Of a DNA stretch of 7,011 nt, positions 1 through 6,035 are shown in pieces. Position numbers and translations under genes: made by a program. Numbering within the stretch: position 1 is the stretch's first letter; each line of letters begins with the position of its first letter. This stretch comes from an uncultured Flavobacterium sp. GTDB taxonomy: Bacteria > Bacteroidota > Bacteroidia > Flavobacteriales > Flavobacteriaceae. The stretch spans positions 1 to 7,011 of the forward strand of contig CAMFLD010000147.1 in NCBI GenBank assembly GCA_945957245.1, written 5' to 3'. The notes beneath the pieces are model-generated. The model had not been told where the DNA came from, did no database searches, and saw nothing but the letters and a program-made list of their open reading frames with translations.

Positions 1-1410
1 TCGGTGTGGGAAAACTGTCTACTATTTATAAAAGACAACATTCAGGAGCAAGCTTTCAAAACTTGGTTTGAACCGATTAAGTCAGTCGAACTAACTGATA
101 ATGCTCTATACATTCAGGTTCCAAGTAAATTTTTCTACGAATGGCTTGAAGAACACTATGTAAAACTTCTAAAAGTTGCATTAACAAAAGAACTTGGTAA
201 AAATGCAAAGTTACTGTATAAAATCAAAATGGAAAACACTTATGGCAATAAACAGCCGTTTACGGAACAATTGCCGAGTGCTCACCGCAGTCCTATAAAA
301 TCTCAGGACGTTGATGCTCCTTTTAAAAACCTCAATCCTGAACTAAAGAATCCTTTTGTGATTCCGGGAATCAGAAACCTGAAAATTGAGTCGCAGTTAA
401 ATCCTAACTACAGTTTTGACAATTTCCTTGAAGGAGATTCAAACCGACTTGCCCGTTCTGCCGGTATGGCTGTTGCCAACAAACCGGGAGGAACCTCTTT
501 CAACCCGCTATTGATTTTTGGTGGTGTTGGATTAGGAAAAACGCACCTGGCTCATGCTATAGGTGTTGAAATAAAAGATAAATATCCGGAAAAAACGGTT
601 CTTTATATCTCTGCTGAAGTATTTACCCAACAGTATATAGATTCCGTTAAAAAGAATAACAGGAATGATTTCATTCATTTCTACCAATTGATTGACGTGT
701 TGATTATTGACGACGTACAATTCCTTTCCGGAAAAACCGGAACTCAGGATGTATTCTTCCATATCTTCAACTACCTCCACCAAAATGGTAAACAGGTAAT
801 CCTAACTTCTGACAAAGCTCCTGTAGATATGCAGGACATCGAACAACGATTACTGTCCCGTTTCAAATGGGGATTATCCGCAGAATTGCACCAGCCTGAT
901 TACGAAACCAGGATTTCCATCCTTAAAAACATTTTGTACAGAGACGGTGTTGAAATGCCGGATGAGATTATAGAATATGTAGCACGTAATATCAAATCAA
1001 ATGTTCGTGAACTGGAAGGTGCTATCATTTCATTGATTGCTCAGTCTTCTTTCAACAAAAAGGAAGTGACACTGGATTTGGCTAAAAGCGTAGTAGAGAA
1101 ATTCGTTAAAAATGTAAAACGTGAAATCTCTATAGATTATATCCAAAAAGTAGTGTCCGATTATTTCCAGTTGGACGTAGACACACTACAGTCGAAAACC
1201 AGAAAACGTCATGTTGTACAGGCTCGCCAACTGGCTATGTTCTTTGCTAAGAAGTTTACAAAATCATCTTTGGCAAACATTGGCTCGCAGATTGGCGACC
1301 GTGATCATGCTACCGTATTACATGCCTGCAAAACCGTAGACAATCTGGTTTCAACAGATAAACAGTTCAAGAAATTTGTAGAAGATATTCATAAAAAACT
1401 CTCTCTATAA
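1..1410 (+). CDS. dnaA: Chromosomal replication initiator protein DnaA (5' partial)
   Basis: DnaA is the AAA+ ATPase that binds DnaA boxes, melts the origin and loads the replicative helicase. The frame is open from base 1. The GTG at 4 reads as an internal Val in the context S-V-W-E-N-C, so the true start lies upstream and probably only a few residues are missing. Counting from that GTG: domain I is about 1-78 (WFEPIKSVEL, VPSKFFYEWLEEHY); a linker runs about 79-115; Walker A GGVGLGKTH is 173-181; the initiator-specific helix is around 206-219; Walker B LIIDDVQF is 233-240; sensor 1 ILTSD is 266-270; the box VII arginine is in LLSRF (R286); sensor 2 NVRELEG is 333-339; and the C-terminal DnaA-box-binding signature GDRDHATVLHAC is 431-442. 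All catalytic motifs are intact and the length fits the family. It is followed by a phosphatase gene after 44 bp. Confidence 0.98.
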   Translation, partial: SVWENCLLFIKDNIQEQAFKTWFEPIKSVELTDNALYIQVPSKFFYEWLEEHYVKLLKVALTKELGKNAKLLYKIKMENTYGNKQPFTEQLPSAHRSPIKSQDVDAPFKNLNPELKNPFVIPGIRNLKIESQLNPNYSFDNFLEGDSNRLARSAGMAVANKPGGTSFNPLLIFGGVGLGKTHLAHAIGVEIKDKYPEKTVLYISAEVFTQQYIDSVKKNNRNDFIHFYQLIDVLIIDDVQFLSGKTGTQDVFFHIFNYLHQNGKQVILTSDKAPVDMQDIEQRLLSRFKWGLSAELHQPDYETRISILKNILYRDGVEMPDEIIEYVARNIKSNVRELEGAIISLIAQSSFNKKEVTLDLAKSVVEKFVKNVKREISIDYIQKVVSDYFQLDVDTLQSKTRKRHVVQARQLAMFFAKKFTKSSLANIGSQIGDRDHATVLHACKTVDNLVSTDKQFKKFVEDIHKKLSL

Positions 1411-1423
1411 ATTGCTTTTTGAG

Positions 1424-1431
1424 TAAGTTTG
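1424..1431 (+). promoter_or_regulatory. Probable Bacteroidota -7 promoter element for the phosphatase gene
   Basis: TAAGTTTG is an exact match to the Bacteroidota -7 consensus TAnnTTTG. It lies in the short gap after the dnaA stop, with an A-rich stretch and an ATG at 1455 following. No convincing -33 TTTG is seen about 19 bp upstream, where the dnaA coding end lies, so support rests on one element. It would give the phosphatase and methyltransferase genes a promoter separate from dnaA, with a very short leader. Confidence 0.45.
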
Positions 1432-1454
1432 CGGTTTAGAAATAAGCAATGTTT

Positions 1455-1925
1455 ATGCCCGTTAAAATTTTAATGGTTTGCTTGGGAAACATTTGCCGAT
1501 CACCATTGGCAGAAGGAATTCTTGCATCCAAACTTCCAAAAGATATTTTTTTTGTGGACTCCGCAGGTACAGGAGCCTACCACATCGGTAAGCAACCCGA
1601 TCAGCGCTCTATACTAACAGCGAAGAAAAACGGACTTGATATTACCTATCAGAAAGCGAGACAGTTTACCTCAAAGGATTTTGACAACTTTGATTATATC
1701 TATGTCATGGACAACAGTAATTACGATGACGTAATAGAACTGGCCAAAACCGAAGAACATAAAAACAAAGTACAACTTATCCTTAACGAATTGTTCCCCG
1801 GAGATAATGTAGATGTCCCTGATCCTTATTATGGACTTCAAAATGGTTTTGATATGGTTTATGAAATGCTGGATGAAAGCTGCGATATCCTATCTAAAAA
1901 ACTGATAGCCAAACATCATTCTTAA
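1455..1925 (+). CDS. Low-molecular-weight protein tyrosine phosphatase
   Basis: This is a cytosolic phosphatase of the LMW-PTP/ArsC-like fold, expected to remove phosphate from protein phosphotyrosine; the substrate is unknown. Counting from the ATG at 1455 (156 aa), the P-loop C-x5-R-S is CLGNICRS with nucleophile C9 and R15, and the general-acid loop is VPDPYYG with D123. SAGTG near 36-40 and the YIYVMD strand near 81-86 also fit the family, and the length is typical. An in-frame ATG six bases earlier (1449, adding Met-Phe) is possible. I prefer 1455 because related proteins usually begin M-P/T-V-K-I-L-M-V-C, and because it leaves more leader after the likely promoter at 1424-1431. Its stop is 1 bp before the methyltransferase ATG, so the two are probably co-transcribed. 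It is not linked to a tyrosine kinase or capsule genes here, so a polysaccharide-export role is not supported. Confidence 0.93.
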   Translation: MPVKILMVCLGNICRSPLAEGILASKLPKDIFFVDSAGTGAYHIGKQPDQRSILTAKKNGLDITYQKARQFTSKDFDNFDYIYVMDNSNYDDVIELAKTEEHKNKVQLILNELFPGDNVDVPDPYYGLQNGFDMVYEMLDESCDILSKKLIAKHHS

Positions 1926-1926
1926 A

Positions 1927-2649
1927 ATGAAACCCGTTACACTAAGAGGAAAGCTGTATTTAATCCCAACTACATTGGGAGAAAGCGACCCTAATGATGT
2001 ATTGCCCCAAACGGTAAAAAGAGCTATTGACTTCATTGACGACTACATTGTTGAAAATGAAAAAACAGCCCGTAAATTCATCAAATCGGTACAACCTGAA
2101 AAGGTACAATCAAATCTTAGGATTTCCACTTTAAATAAACGCACAGAAGTTTCCGAATACAACGAGATGATTAAGCCCTGCTTACAGGGTTTAAACATTG
2201 GATTAATGAGTGAAGCCGGTTGCCCCGGAGTTGCCGATCCCGGAGCGGTAATTGTAAAAATTGCGCATGAAAACGGAATTCAGGTCGTGCCTTTAGTAGG
2301 CCCTTCCTCCATCCTGATGGCCATGATGGGTTCCGGAATGAACGGACAGAATTTTGCCTTCAATGGTTATCTGCCGATTGACAAAGGTGACAAAAAAGCC
2401 GCTTTAAAAAGCTTCGAAAATCTCTCGGCCAGCAAAAACCAATCCCAGATTTTTATCGAAACACCTTACCGGAATAACAAACTGGTGGAGGATTTACTGC
2501 AAATACTTCAGCCTAACACCCACCTCTGCATCGCTGCCGACATCACGCTTCCCACAGAGTTCATCAAAACGATGCGTGTAGCCGACTGGAAAAAAACAAA
2601 GGTCGATTTACACAACCGACCTACTATTTTCATTATCCATAAGCTTTAA
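1927..2649 (+). CDS. Short RsmI-like SAM-dependent methyltransferase (tetrapyrrole methylase family)
   Basis: A 240-aa protein of the SAM-dependent tetrapyrrole-methylase superfamily, closest in motif pattern to RsmI (16S rRNA C1402 2'-O-methyltransferase). Visible motifs are LYLIPTTLGE at 10-19, GLMSEAGCPGVADPGA at 92-107, VVPLVGPSSILMAMMGSG at 120-137 followed by FNGYLP at 145-150, and IFIETPYRNN at 175-184, all hallmarks of the COG0313 fold. RsmI is usually about 280 aa with an extra C-terminal domain; here the protein stops after the catalytic domain (RPTIFIIHK). It may therefore be a lineage-specific paralogue rather than RsmI itself, and I give no symbol. The ATG 1 bp after the phosphatase stop is the only sensible start. 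A hairpin terminator follows. Methyltransferase family is secure; substrate is not known. Confidence 0.9.
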   Translation: MKPVTLRGKLYLIPTTLGESDPNDVLPQTVKRAIDFIDDYIVENEKTARKFIKSVQPEKVQSNLRISTLNKRTEVSEYNEMIKPCLQGLNIGLMSEAGCPGVADPGAVIVKIAHENGIQVVPLVGPSSILMAMMGSGMNGQNFAFNGYLPIDKGDKKAALKSFENLSASKNQSQIFIETPYRNNKLVEDLLQILQPNTHLCIAADITLPTEFIKTMRVADWKKTKVDLHNRPTIFIIHKL

Positions 2650-2691
2650 CAACCAAACTCTCAGGCTTTTTACAAAAAAATTATAACTAAA

Positions 2692-2715
2692 AACCCCACC
2701 ATCACTGGCAGGGTT
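2692..2715. terminator. Bidirectional intrinsic terminator between convergent genes
   Basis: AACCC (2692-2696) pairs with GGGTT (2711-2715). Inside is a 2x2 internal loop, then CCA (2699-2701) pairing with TGG (2706-2708) around a TCAC loop. The + strand continues T-rich (CCTTTATTCTATTTTC), and the - strand reads TTTTT directly after the stem. The position between the methyltransferase stop (2649) and the convergent gene's stop (2760) fits termination in both directions. The rest of 2650-2759 holds only A- and T-rich sequence. Confidence 0.65.
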
Positions 2716-2759
2716 CCTTTATTCTATTTTCTTTATTCTTTTCTCTTGTTTCCCGACAC

Positions 2760-3392
2760 TTATTTCACTGTCGCATTTTTTACAGGTTTGATTCCACGGG
2801 TTTCAAATCCGCCAAAATCTCTCATGTAGTTTTTAATGGAGGTACCGTATTCGTCCTTACATTTTCTTTTGCCGTTGGATTCCAGGAAACGTTTTACTGA
2901 ACCTGTCCCTCCTAAATGTGCCGCTGCCAAAATACCTGATTCGGTGATTTTAACACCATCCACTACTTTACCTTCGTAGAAGTTGATGTACTCCTGCAAT
3001 TCGTATTTGTTCTTAGAAAGCAGGGCTACAAAGGCTTTTTCCTGAAGTTTAGGATTGTTCATAAAAGCTACGCTGTCTTTTACACCAATTGATTTTAAAG
3101 TTTCCATACCAAATTGGTATTTTCCTAAATATCCCAGCGTATTGATTTTTTTGTATTTCCCCTGTGATTCTTTGTGCGCTATCGCTTCTTTAAAACCAAT
3201 AAAGTATTTCCCTAAAAAAGGAACCTTCAGGTTAGCGTAATCAATTGAATTTAGTGATGGGAAGGCATAAATCTGCTCTTCATTTTCGTCAAGACGAAAT
3301 CAGTCTTTGATTTGGGAATAAGGTTTGAAACCGGAGCTTATAAACGCTACCGTTAGTAGGATTGAAACGTAAAATATACTTTTCTTTATCAT
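2760..3392 (-). pseudogene. Exported lysozyme/SLT-fold peptidoglycan hydrolase-like gene interrupted by an in-frame TGA
   Basis: From the ATG at 3392 the frame is continuous for 210 codons to TAA at 2760 except for one TGA at codon 31 (3302-3300). Codons 1-30 encode a signal peptide (M-I-K-K-S, then a hydrophobic run to about residue 20). After the stop, codons 32-95 carry what looks like the start of a lysozyme/SLT catalytic domain: AHKESQGKY at 72-80 with candidate catalytic E75, then LGYLGKYQFG at 86-95; AAAHLGG at 156-162 resembles the SLT A-Y-N-A-G motif. The first ATG after the stop is codon 96 (3107), which would lose the signal peptide and E75. No ATG, GTG or TTG lies in frame between codons 31 and 96. 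Reading frame and motif order are otherwise preserved, so the lesion is a single codon: recent decay, readthrough or sequencing error. Family by motif only; lineage homologues are often labelled LysM or peptidoglycan-binding, but no LysM is seen. Confidence 0.72.
3284..3299 (-). other. Hairpin directly after the in-frame TGA
   Basis: On the minus strand TTTCGTC, TT and GACGAAA form a perfect inverted repeat beginning at the base after the TGA (3302-3300). As RNA it folds to six base pairs closed by a CUUG tetraloop, a known stable loop. It is also coding (F-R-L-D-E), so it may be coincidence. Confidence 0.35.
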
Positions 3393-3421
3393 TTAAGGTT
3401 ATTTCCAAGCGCTGTCACCAT
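3389..3421 (-). other. Possible 10-codon leader ORF overlapping the SLT-like gene start
   Basis: Between the likely promoter at 3446-3439 and the SLT-like gene, an ATG at 3421 opens a ten-codon frame (MVTALGNNLK) whose TGA shares bases with the next ATG in an ATGA overlap (3392-3389). This is the arrangement of translationally coupled genes. There is no homology or ribosome-binding evidence, and short ORFs arise easily by chance. Confidence 0.2.
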
Positions 3422-3438
3422 CTTGATATTTCCGGGTG

Positions 3439-3446
3439 CAAATATA
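3439..3446 (-). promoter_or_regulatory. Probable Bacteroidota -7 promoter element for the SLT-like gene
   Basis: The minus strand reads TATATTTG, an exact TAnnTTTG match, in the 87-bp gap between the DUF2279 stop (3480) and the SLT-like ATG (3392). No clear -33 TTTG is placed about 19 bp upstream. It predicts a leader of roughly 40 nt and suggests the SLT-like gene is transcribed separately from the dapF-to-DUF2279 block. Confidence 0.5.
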
Positions 3447-3479
3447 CGACTATTTTTTATAAAATTGACTATCAGCAAT

Positions 3480-4397
3480 TTAAAAATATAGCAGATGGAA
3501 TTTCGTCCCTCCTGAACCCTTGATTTCAAACGTCGGAGCAGGAATCTTAATAGAATTGAAAGTTGTTAAAATAGTCTTAACAAAATGAGATTTTGTTTTA
3601 ATTTTAGTCAAATCAAGATCCAGACTTAAATAAAACTGACGGTATCTTTTACTTTCGGGTAGAAAAACCGTATTCACCAGCTCGTCATTTCCGGTAATCA
3701 TACCTTCAGCTCCATAACCCAGAGCTATATTGAGCCACTCCGGAATTGCATTAGATTTGGTAAATGAATAAACGTTAACGGAGAGCCAATAAGTCTGTCC
3801 ATTATAATCTTTTAGGATTTGCTCTGCCAGAGAACTCCCCAATACATTTGGTCTGGCTGAAGCATAAGGTGTAGTGTGAAAGGAAAATTTTGGAACGATA
3901 CGTTGCTCTTTCCATAACAATTCCTGAGAAACATATAAAGCAGTACCGGAGACATTGGCAGCAACATCTCCTAAAGAAGCACCCCAATTAGCCGAATACC
4001 CATCAAAAACTTCTACTGTAGTCATGAAAGCCAATCCTAAAGTCGCTCCATAAAGCAATTGGCTTTTTCTGCTGGCACCAGACCACTGGAGTGCATTGGC
4101 TCCAAAACTTCCTAAATGATAGGATGAAAACAGGTGCCCTACTTTATCCATCTGAAGCCATTCGGCATTGTCATTGATAAAATGAAAATTACTTCGGGGA
4201 TAATCGGCATACCATACCTGATTCAGACCAATTAAAGCCGCCGAGCCAATCGCTGTTTCAGATATAGCTAAAGTTCTGAGCCGCTTCTTGTTTAAAGTAT
4301 CTGAAGGTTTTAGAAAACTTTCAATTTTATTTTGCGCAAAGATGATTTGGCAAAAACCAAACAACAAAAGTACCAGTATGCCCCGAAAAACTTTCAA
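3480..4397 (-). CDS. DUF2279 (YfiM-like) exported envelope protein, TTG start
   Basis: The role of this family is unknown; members are predicted periplasmic or membrane-associated proteins. From a TTG at 4397 (305 aa) the N-terminus is a good signal peptide: M-K-V-F-R, a hydrophobic core to about residue 19, then F-A-Q with probable cleavage before N-K-I. There is no lipobox cysteine at that point. Family motifs are MDKVGH (83-88), EVFDGYSANWGASLGD (129-144) and AANVSG (146-151); the Asp, His, Glu and Gly positions look conserved. The frame is open back to a TTG at 4430, but that adds a polar stretch before the signal peptide and overlaps mltG by 31 bp. A TGA lies directly upstream of that TTG and the first ATG is deep inside, so a non-ATG start is forced. 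The TTG at 4397 is 2 bases after the mltG stop, suggesting coupled translation. Confidence 0.85.
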   Translation of the reverse strand: MKVFRGILVLLLFGFCQIIFAQNKIESFLKPSDTLNKKRLRTLAISETAIGSAALIGLNQVWYADYPRSNFHFINDNAEWLQMDKVGHLFSSYHLGSFGANALQWSGASRKSQLLYGATLGLAFMTTVEVFDGYSANWGASLGDVAANVSGTALYVSQELLWKEQRIVPKFSFHTTPYASARPNVLGSSLAEQILKDYNGQTYWLSVNVYSFTKSNAIPEWLNIALGYGAEGMITGNDELVNTVFLPESKRYRQFYLSLDLDLTKIKTKSHFVKTILTTFNSIKIPAPTFEIKGSGGTKFHLLYF

Positions 4398-4399
4398 AA

Positions 4400-5428
4400 T
4401 CAGCGTTTGGTTCCCTGTTCGTTTAACCAATCAGCATATTTTTTGGCATTTACCTGATGTTGCTCATAGGTGGAAGCAAAAACATGGTACCCGAATTTTT
4501 CTACACTGGCGCAGAAGTATAAATAATCATGCTTTTCGGCATTCAAAACCGCATCAATTGCATCGACATCGGGCATGGCTATTGGTCCCGGAGGAAGTCC
4601 AATATTTTTATACGTATTATAAGGCGAATTGATAAAAAGATCGTCGTATAACACCCGTTTAATTACCTGATTGAAATCGTTGTCTCTTAATTTAAGGGCA
4701 TAAATTACCGTAGGATCAGCTTGTAGTGGCATCCCCTGATTGTATCGGTTAAGGTAGACTCCTGCAATAGTTGCTCTTTCACTTTTCTTAGCCGATTCTT
4801 TCTGTACAATAGATGCAACCGTAATCACCTGAACCGGAGTAAGATTAAGTGCAGTGGCTTTCGCTATTCTTTCCTTATTCCAGAATCGGTTGTATTCATC
4901 CAGCATTTTCGCTCTGAATTTATCTGCAGAAATATTCCAGTATACTTCGTACGTATTCGGCAGAAACATCGCAAAAACGGTCTCGTTGTTAAAGCCGTTT
5001 TTCTTTAAAAATTCCGGGTCACGGAAAGCGGCTAATAGTTTTGTTGTGTCTGGCTCGATTTGAGTACTAAGCCTTTCACATAAATTTTCCAGTCGCTCCT
5101 GATTGTTGAAAGCCAGCTTTACGGGAATGTTTCTTCTCATGGCGCCTACCAACTGGAAAGCGCTCATTCCTTTTTTGAACAAAAATCTACCTGGTTTCAC
5201 ATGATCCTGATATTTGCGGAGCTTCGCAATAATTTCAAAATCGCTCATGTTTTTTACCAATGGGGTGAGTATCTTTTCAACATCCTGGTAATTAGAGCCT
5301 GTGGGAACTTCAACATACATTTCCTCCTGATCAAAATTAGTATCGGAGGTAAAGAATTTTATATAAAGAATCAGTGCAATCAGAATGAAAACACCTGCTA
5401 TAATCTTGATAATCTTATTTTTATTCAA
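4400..5428 (-). CDS. mltG: Endolytic murein transglycosylase MltG (YceG-like), TTG start
   Basis: MltG is an inner-membrane lytic transglycosylase that cleaves nascent glycan strands and is thought to end their elongation. The 342-aa protein has one N-terminal membrane anchor (about 6-26), a LysM-like module (about 37-85, V-P-T-G-S-N-Y), and the YceG catalytic domain with ASIVQKES at 205-212. E211 matches the E. coli catalytic glutamate context ASIVEKET. LQADPTVIYAL (235-245), SPYNTYKNIGLPPGPIAMP (268-286) and the C-terminal DYLYFCA (301-307) are family signatures. Length is normal. The start is TTG at 5428, 5 bp after the GNAT stop: an in-frame TAA lies four codons upstream and the first ATG is codon 37, beyond the membrane segment, so no ATG start can give a membrane protein. 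It is probably translated with the GNAT gene upstream and the DUF2279 gene downstream. Confidence 0.96.
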   Translation of the reverse strand: MNKNKIIKIIAGVFILIALILYIKFFTSDTNFDQEEMYVEVPTGSNYQDVEKILTPLVKNMSDFEIIAKLRKYQDHVKPGRFLFKKGMSAFQLVGAMRRNIPVKLAFNNQERLENLCERLSTQIEPDTTKLLAAFRDPEFLKKNGFNNETVFAMFLPNTYEVYWNISADKFRAKMLDEYNRFWNKERIAKATALNLTPVQVITVASIVQKESAKKSERATIAGVYLNRYNQGMPLQADPTVIYALKLRDNDFNQVIKRVLYDDLFINSPYNTYKNIGLPPGPIAMPDVDAIDAVLNAEKHDYLYFCASVEKFGYHVFASTYEQHQVNAKKYADWLNEQGTKR

Positions 5429-5433
5429 AATAT

Positions 5434-5958
5434 TTATTTTTTAATTAATTGAAAAACAGCTTCGTCATGGAATTGGTTATTGGTAAAATTCCAATCTTTT
5501 TTTACTCCAATTTCCACGAATCCAAATGTAGTAAAAAGCGACAAACTCGCTTTATTTTCTGTAGCTATATTTGCATATAACTGATGTAACTGTAGTTGTC
5601 TGAAACCATAATCAATAACCAATTCCAGAGCCTGCCTGCCATAACCGTTGTTTCTGTCTGTTTCGTTTTGGATGATAATCCCCACTCCGGCACGTTTGTT
5701 TTTGGCATCAAAATCAAATAAATCAATAAGACCGATGGCTTTAGCAGATTCTTTTTTACAGATTACTAATCGTAGTTGCTTGGCTTCATAAATATCCTGA
5801 TGGGCATTTTCCAGATACTGCCTAATCAGAAACCTGCTGTAAGGTGTTATGGTATTGCTTACTTCCCAGATGCTTTCATCATTTTCTATAGCATAGACAA
5901 ACTCAAGATCCTCAGGTTCGAGAGCCCGCAAATATATGTTTTGTCCTTGAAGTGTCAT
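5434..5958 (-). CDS. GNAT family N-acetyltransferase (RimJ/RimL/SpeG-like)
   Basis: A 174-aa single-domain GNAT protein expected to transfer an acetyl group from acetyl-CoA to an amine; the substrate cannot be told. The N-terminus I-Y-L-R-A-L-E-P-E-D-L (8-18) is typical of the RimJ/RimL (Acetyltransf_3) group. The acetyl-CoA pyrophosphate loop is DRNNGYG (101-107), following strand VGIII (92-96). IATENKASLSLFTTFGF (131-147) carries the N-x-x-A/S-x-x-L-y-x-x-x-G-F pattern of the second half. The arrangement resembles SpeG spermidine acetyltransferase, but that is not enough to assign polyamine activity. The ATG is preceded by an A-rich stretch (AACAAAAA). It sits 77 bp after dapF and 5 bp before mltG, and no promoter motif is seen in the gap, so it is likely in one transcript with both. 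Confidence 0.9.
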   Translation of the reverse strand: MTLQGQNIYLRALEPEDLEFVYAIENDESIWEVSNTITPYSRFLIRQYLENAHQDIYEAKQLRLVICKKESAKAIGLIDLFDFDAKNKRAGVGIIIQNETDRNNGYGRQALELVIDYGFRQLQLHQLYANIATENKASLSLFTTFGFVEIGVKKDWNFTNNQFHDEAVFQLIKK

Positions 5959-5968
5959 TTTTTGTTAT

Positions 5969-5996
5969 GTTGAATTATGAATGTTGAATTATGAAT
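5969..5996. repeat. Perfect 14-bp tandem duplication
   Basis: GTTGAATTATGAAT occurs twice head to tail (5969-5982 and 5983-5996) with no mismatch, in the gap between GNAT and dapF. It probably arose by slippage in AT-rich DNA, or is one of the short AATTATGAATT-type repeats found between genes in flavobacteria. Confidence 0.85.
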
Positions 5997-6020
5997 ATTT
6001 TCAATTTAAAATTCATAATT
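5987..6020. repeat. Inverted repeat between dapF and the GNAT gene
   Basis: AATTATGAAT (5987-5996), part of the second tandem copy, is matched by its exact reverse complement ATTCATAATT (6011-6020) across a 14-bp loop. The stem is 10 bp and nearly all A/T. It lies just after the dapF stop in the direction of transcription but has no T-run behind it, so it is a weak candidate for a terminator. It may instead be an mRNA processing or stability element, or merely part of the repeat. Confidence 0.6.
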
Positions 6021-6035
6021 TAAAATAGATTACGA

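Noticed and set aside
4..6. GTG as the dnaA start codon
   Set aside because: The frame is open to base 1 and the residues S-V-W-E-N-C match the interior of the DnaA N-terminus, so the start is outside the window.
2633..2641. DnaA-box-like TTATCCATA near dnaA, possible oriC
   Set aside because: A single one-mismatch copy inside the methyltransferase coding end, with no cluster and no AT-rich unwinding region around it. An origin could lie upstream of dnaA, outside the window.
3055..3240. Plus-strand open frame opposite the SLT-like gene
   Set aside because: No recognisable domain; it is the antisense shadow of a region with clear SLT-like motifs. The same applies to other open frames opposite or out of phase with mltG, dapF, dnaA, GNAT and the DUF2279 gene.
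3284..3302. Selenocysteine at the TGA of the SLT-like gene
   Set aside because: The hairpin loop is only about 7-10 nt from the TGA, closer than known bacterial SECIS loops. No selenoprotein family fits, and nothing in the window relates to Sec insertion.
3469..3480. Terminator after the DUF2279 gene
   Set aside because: The minus strand gives only a three-pair TTG/CAA stem with mismatches before TTTTAT, too weak to call.
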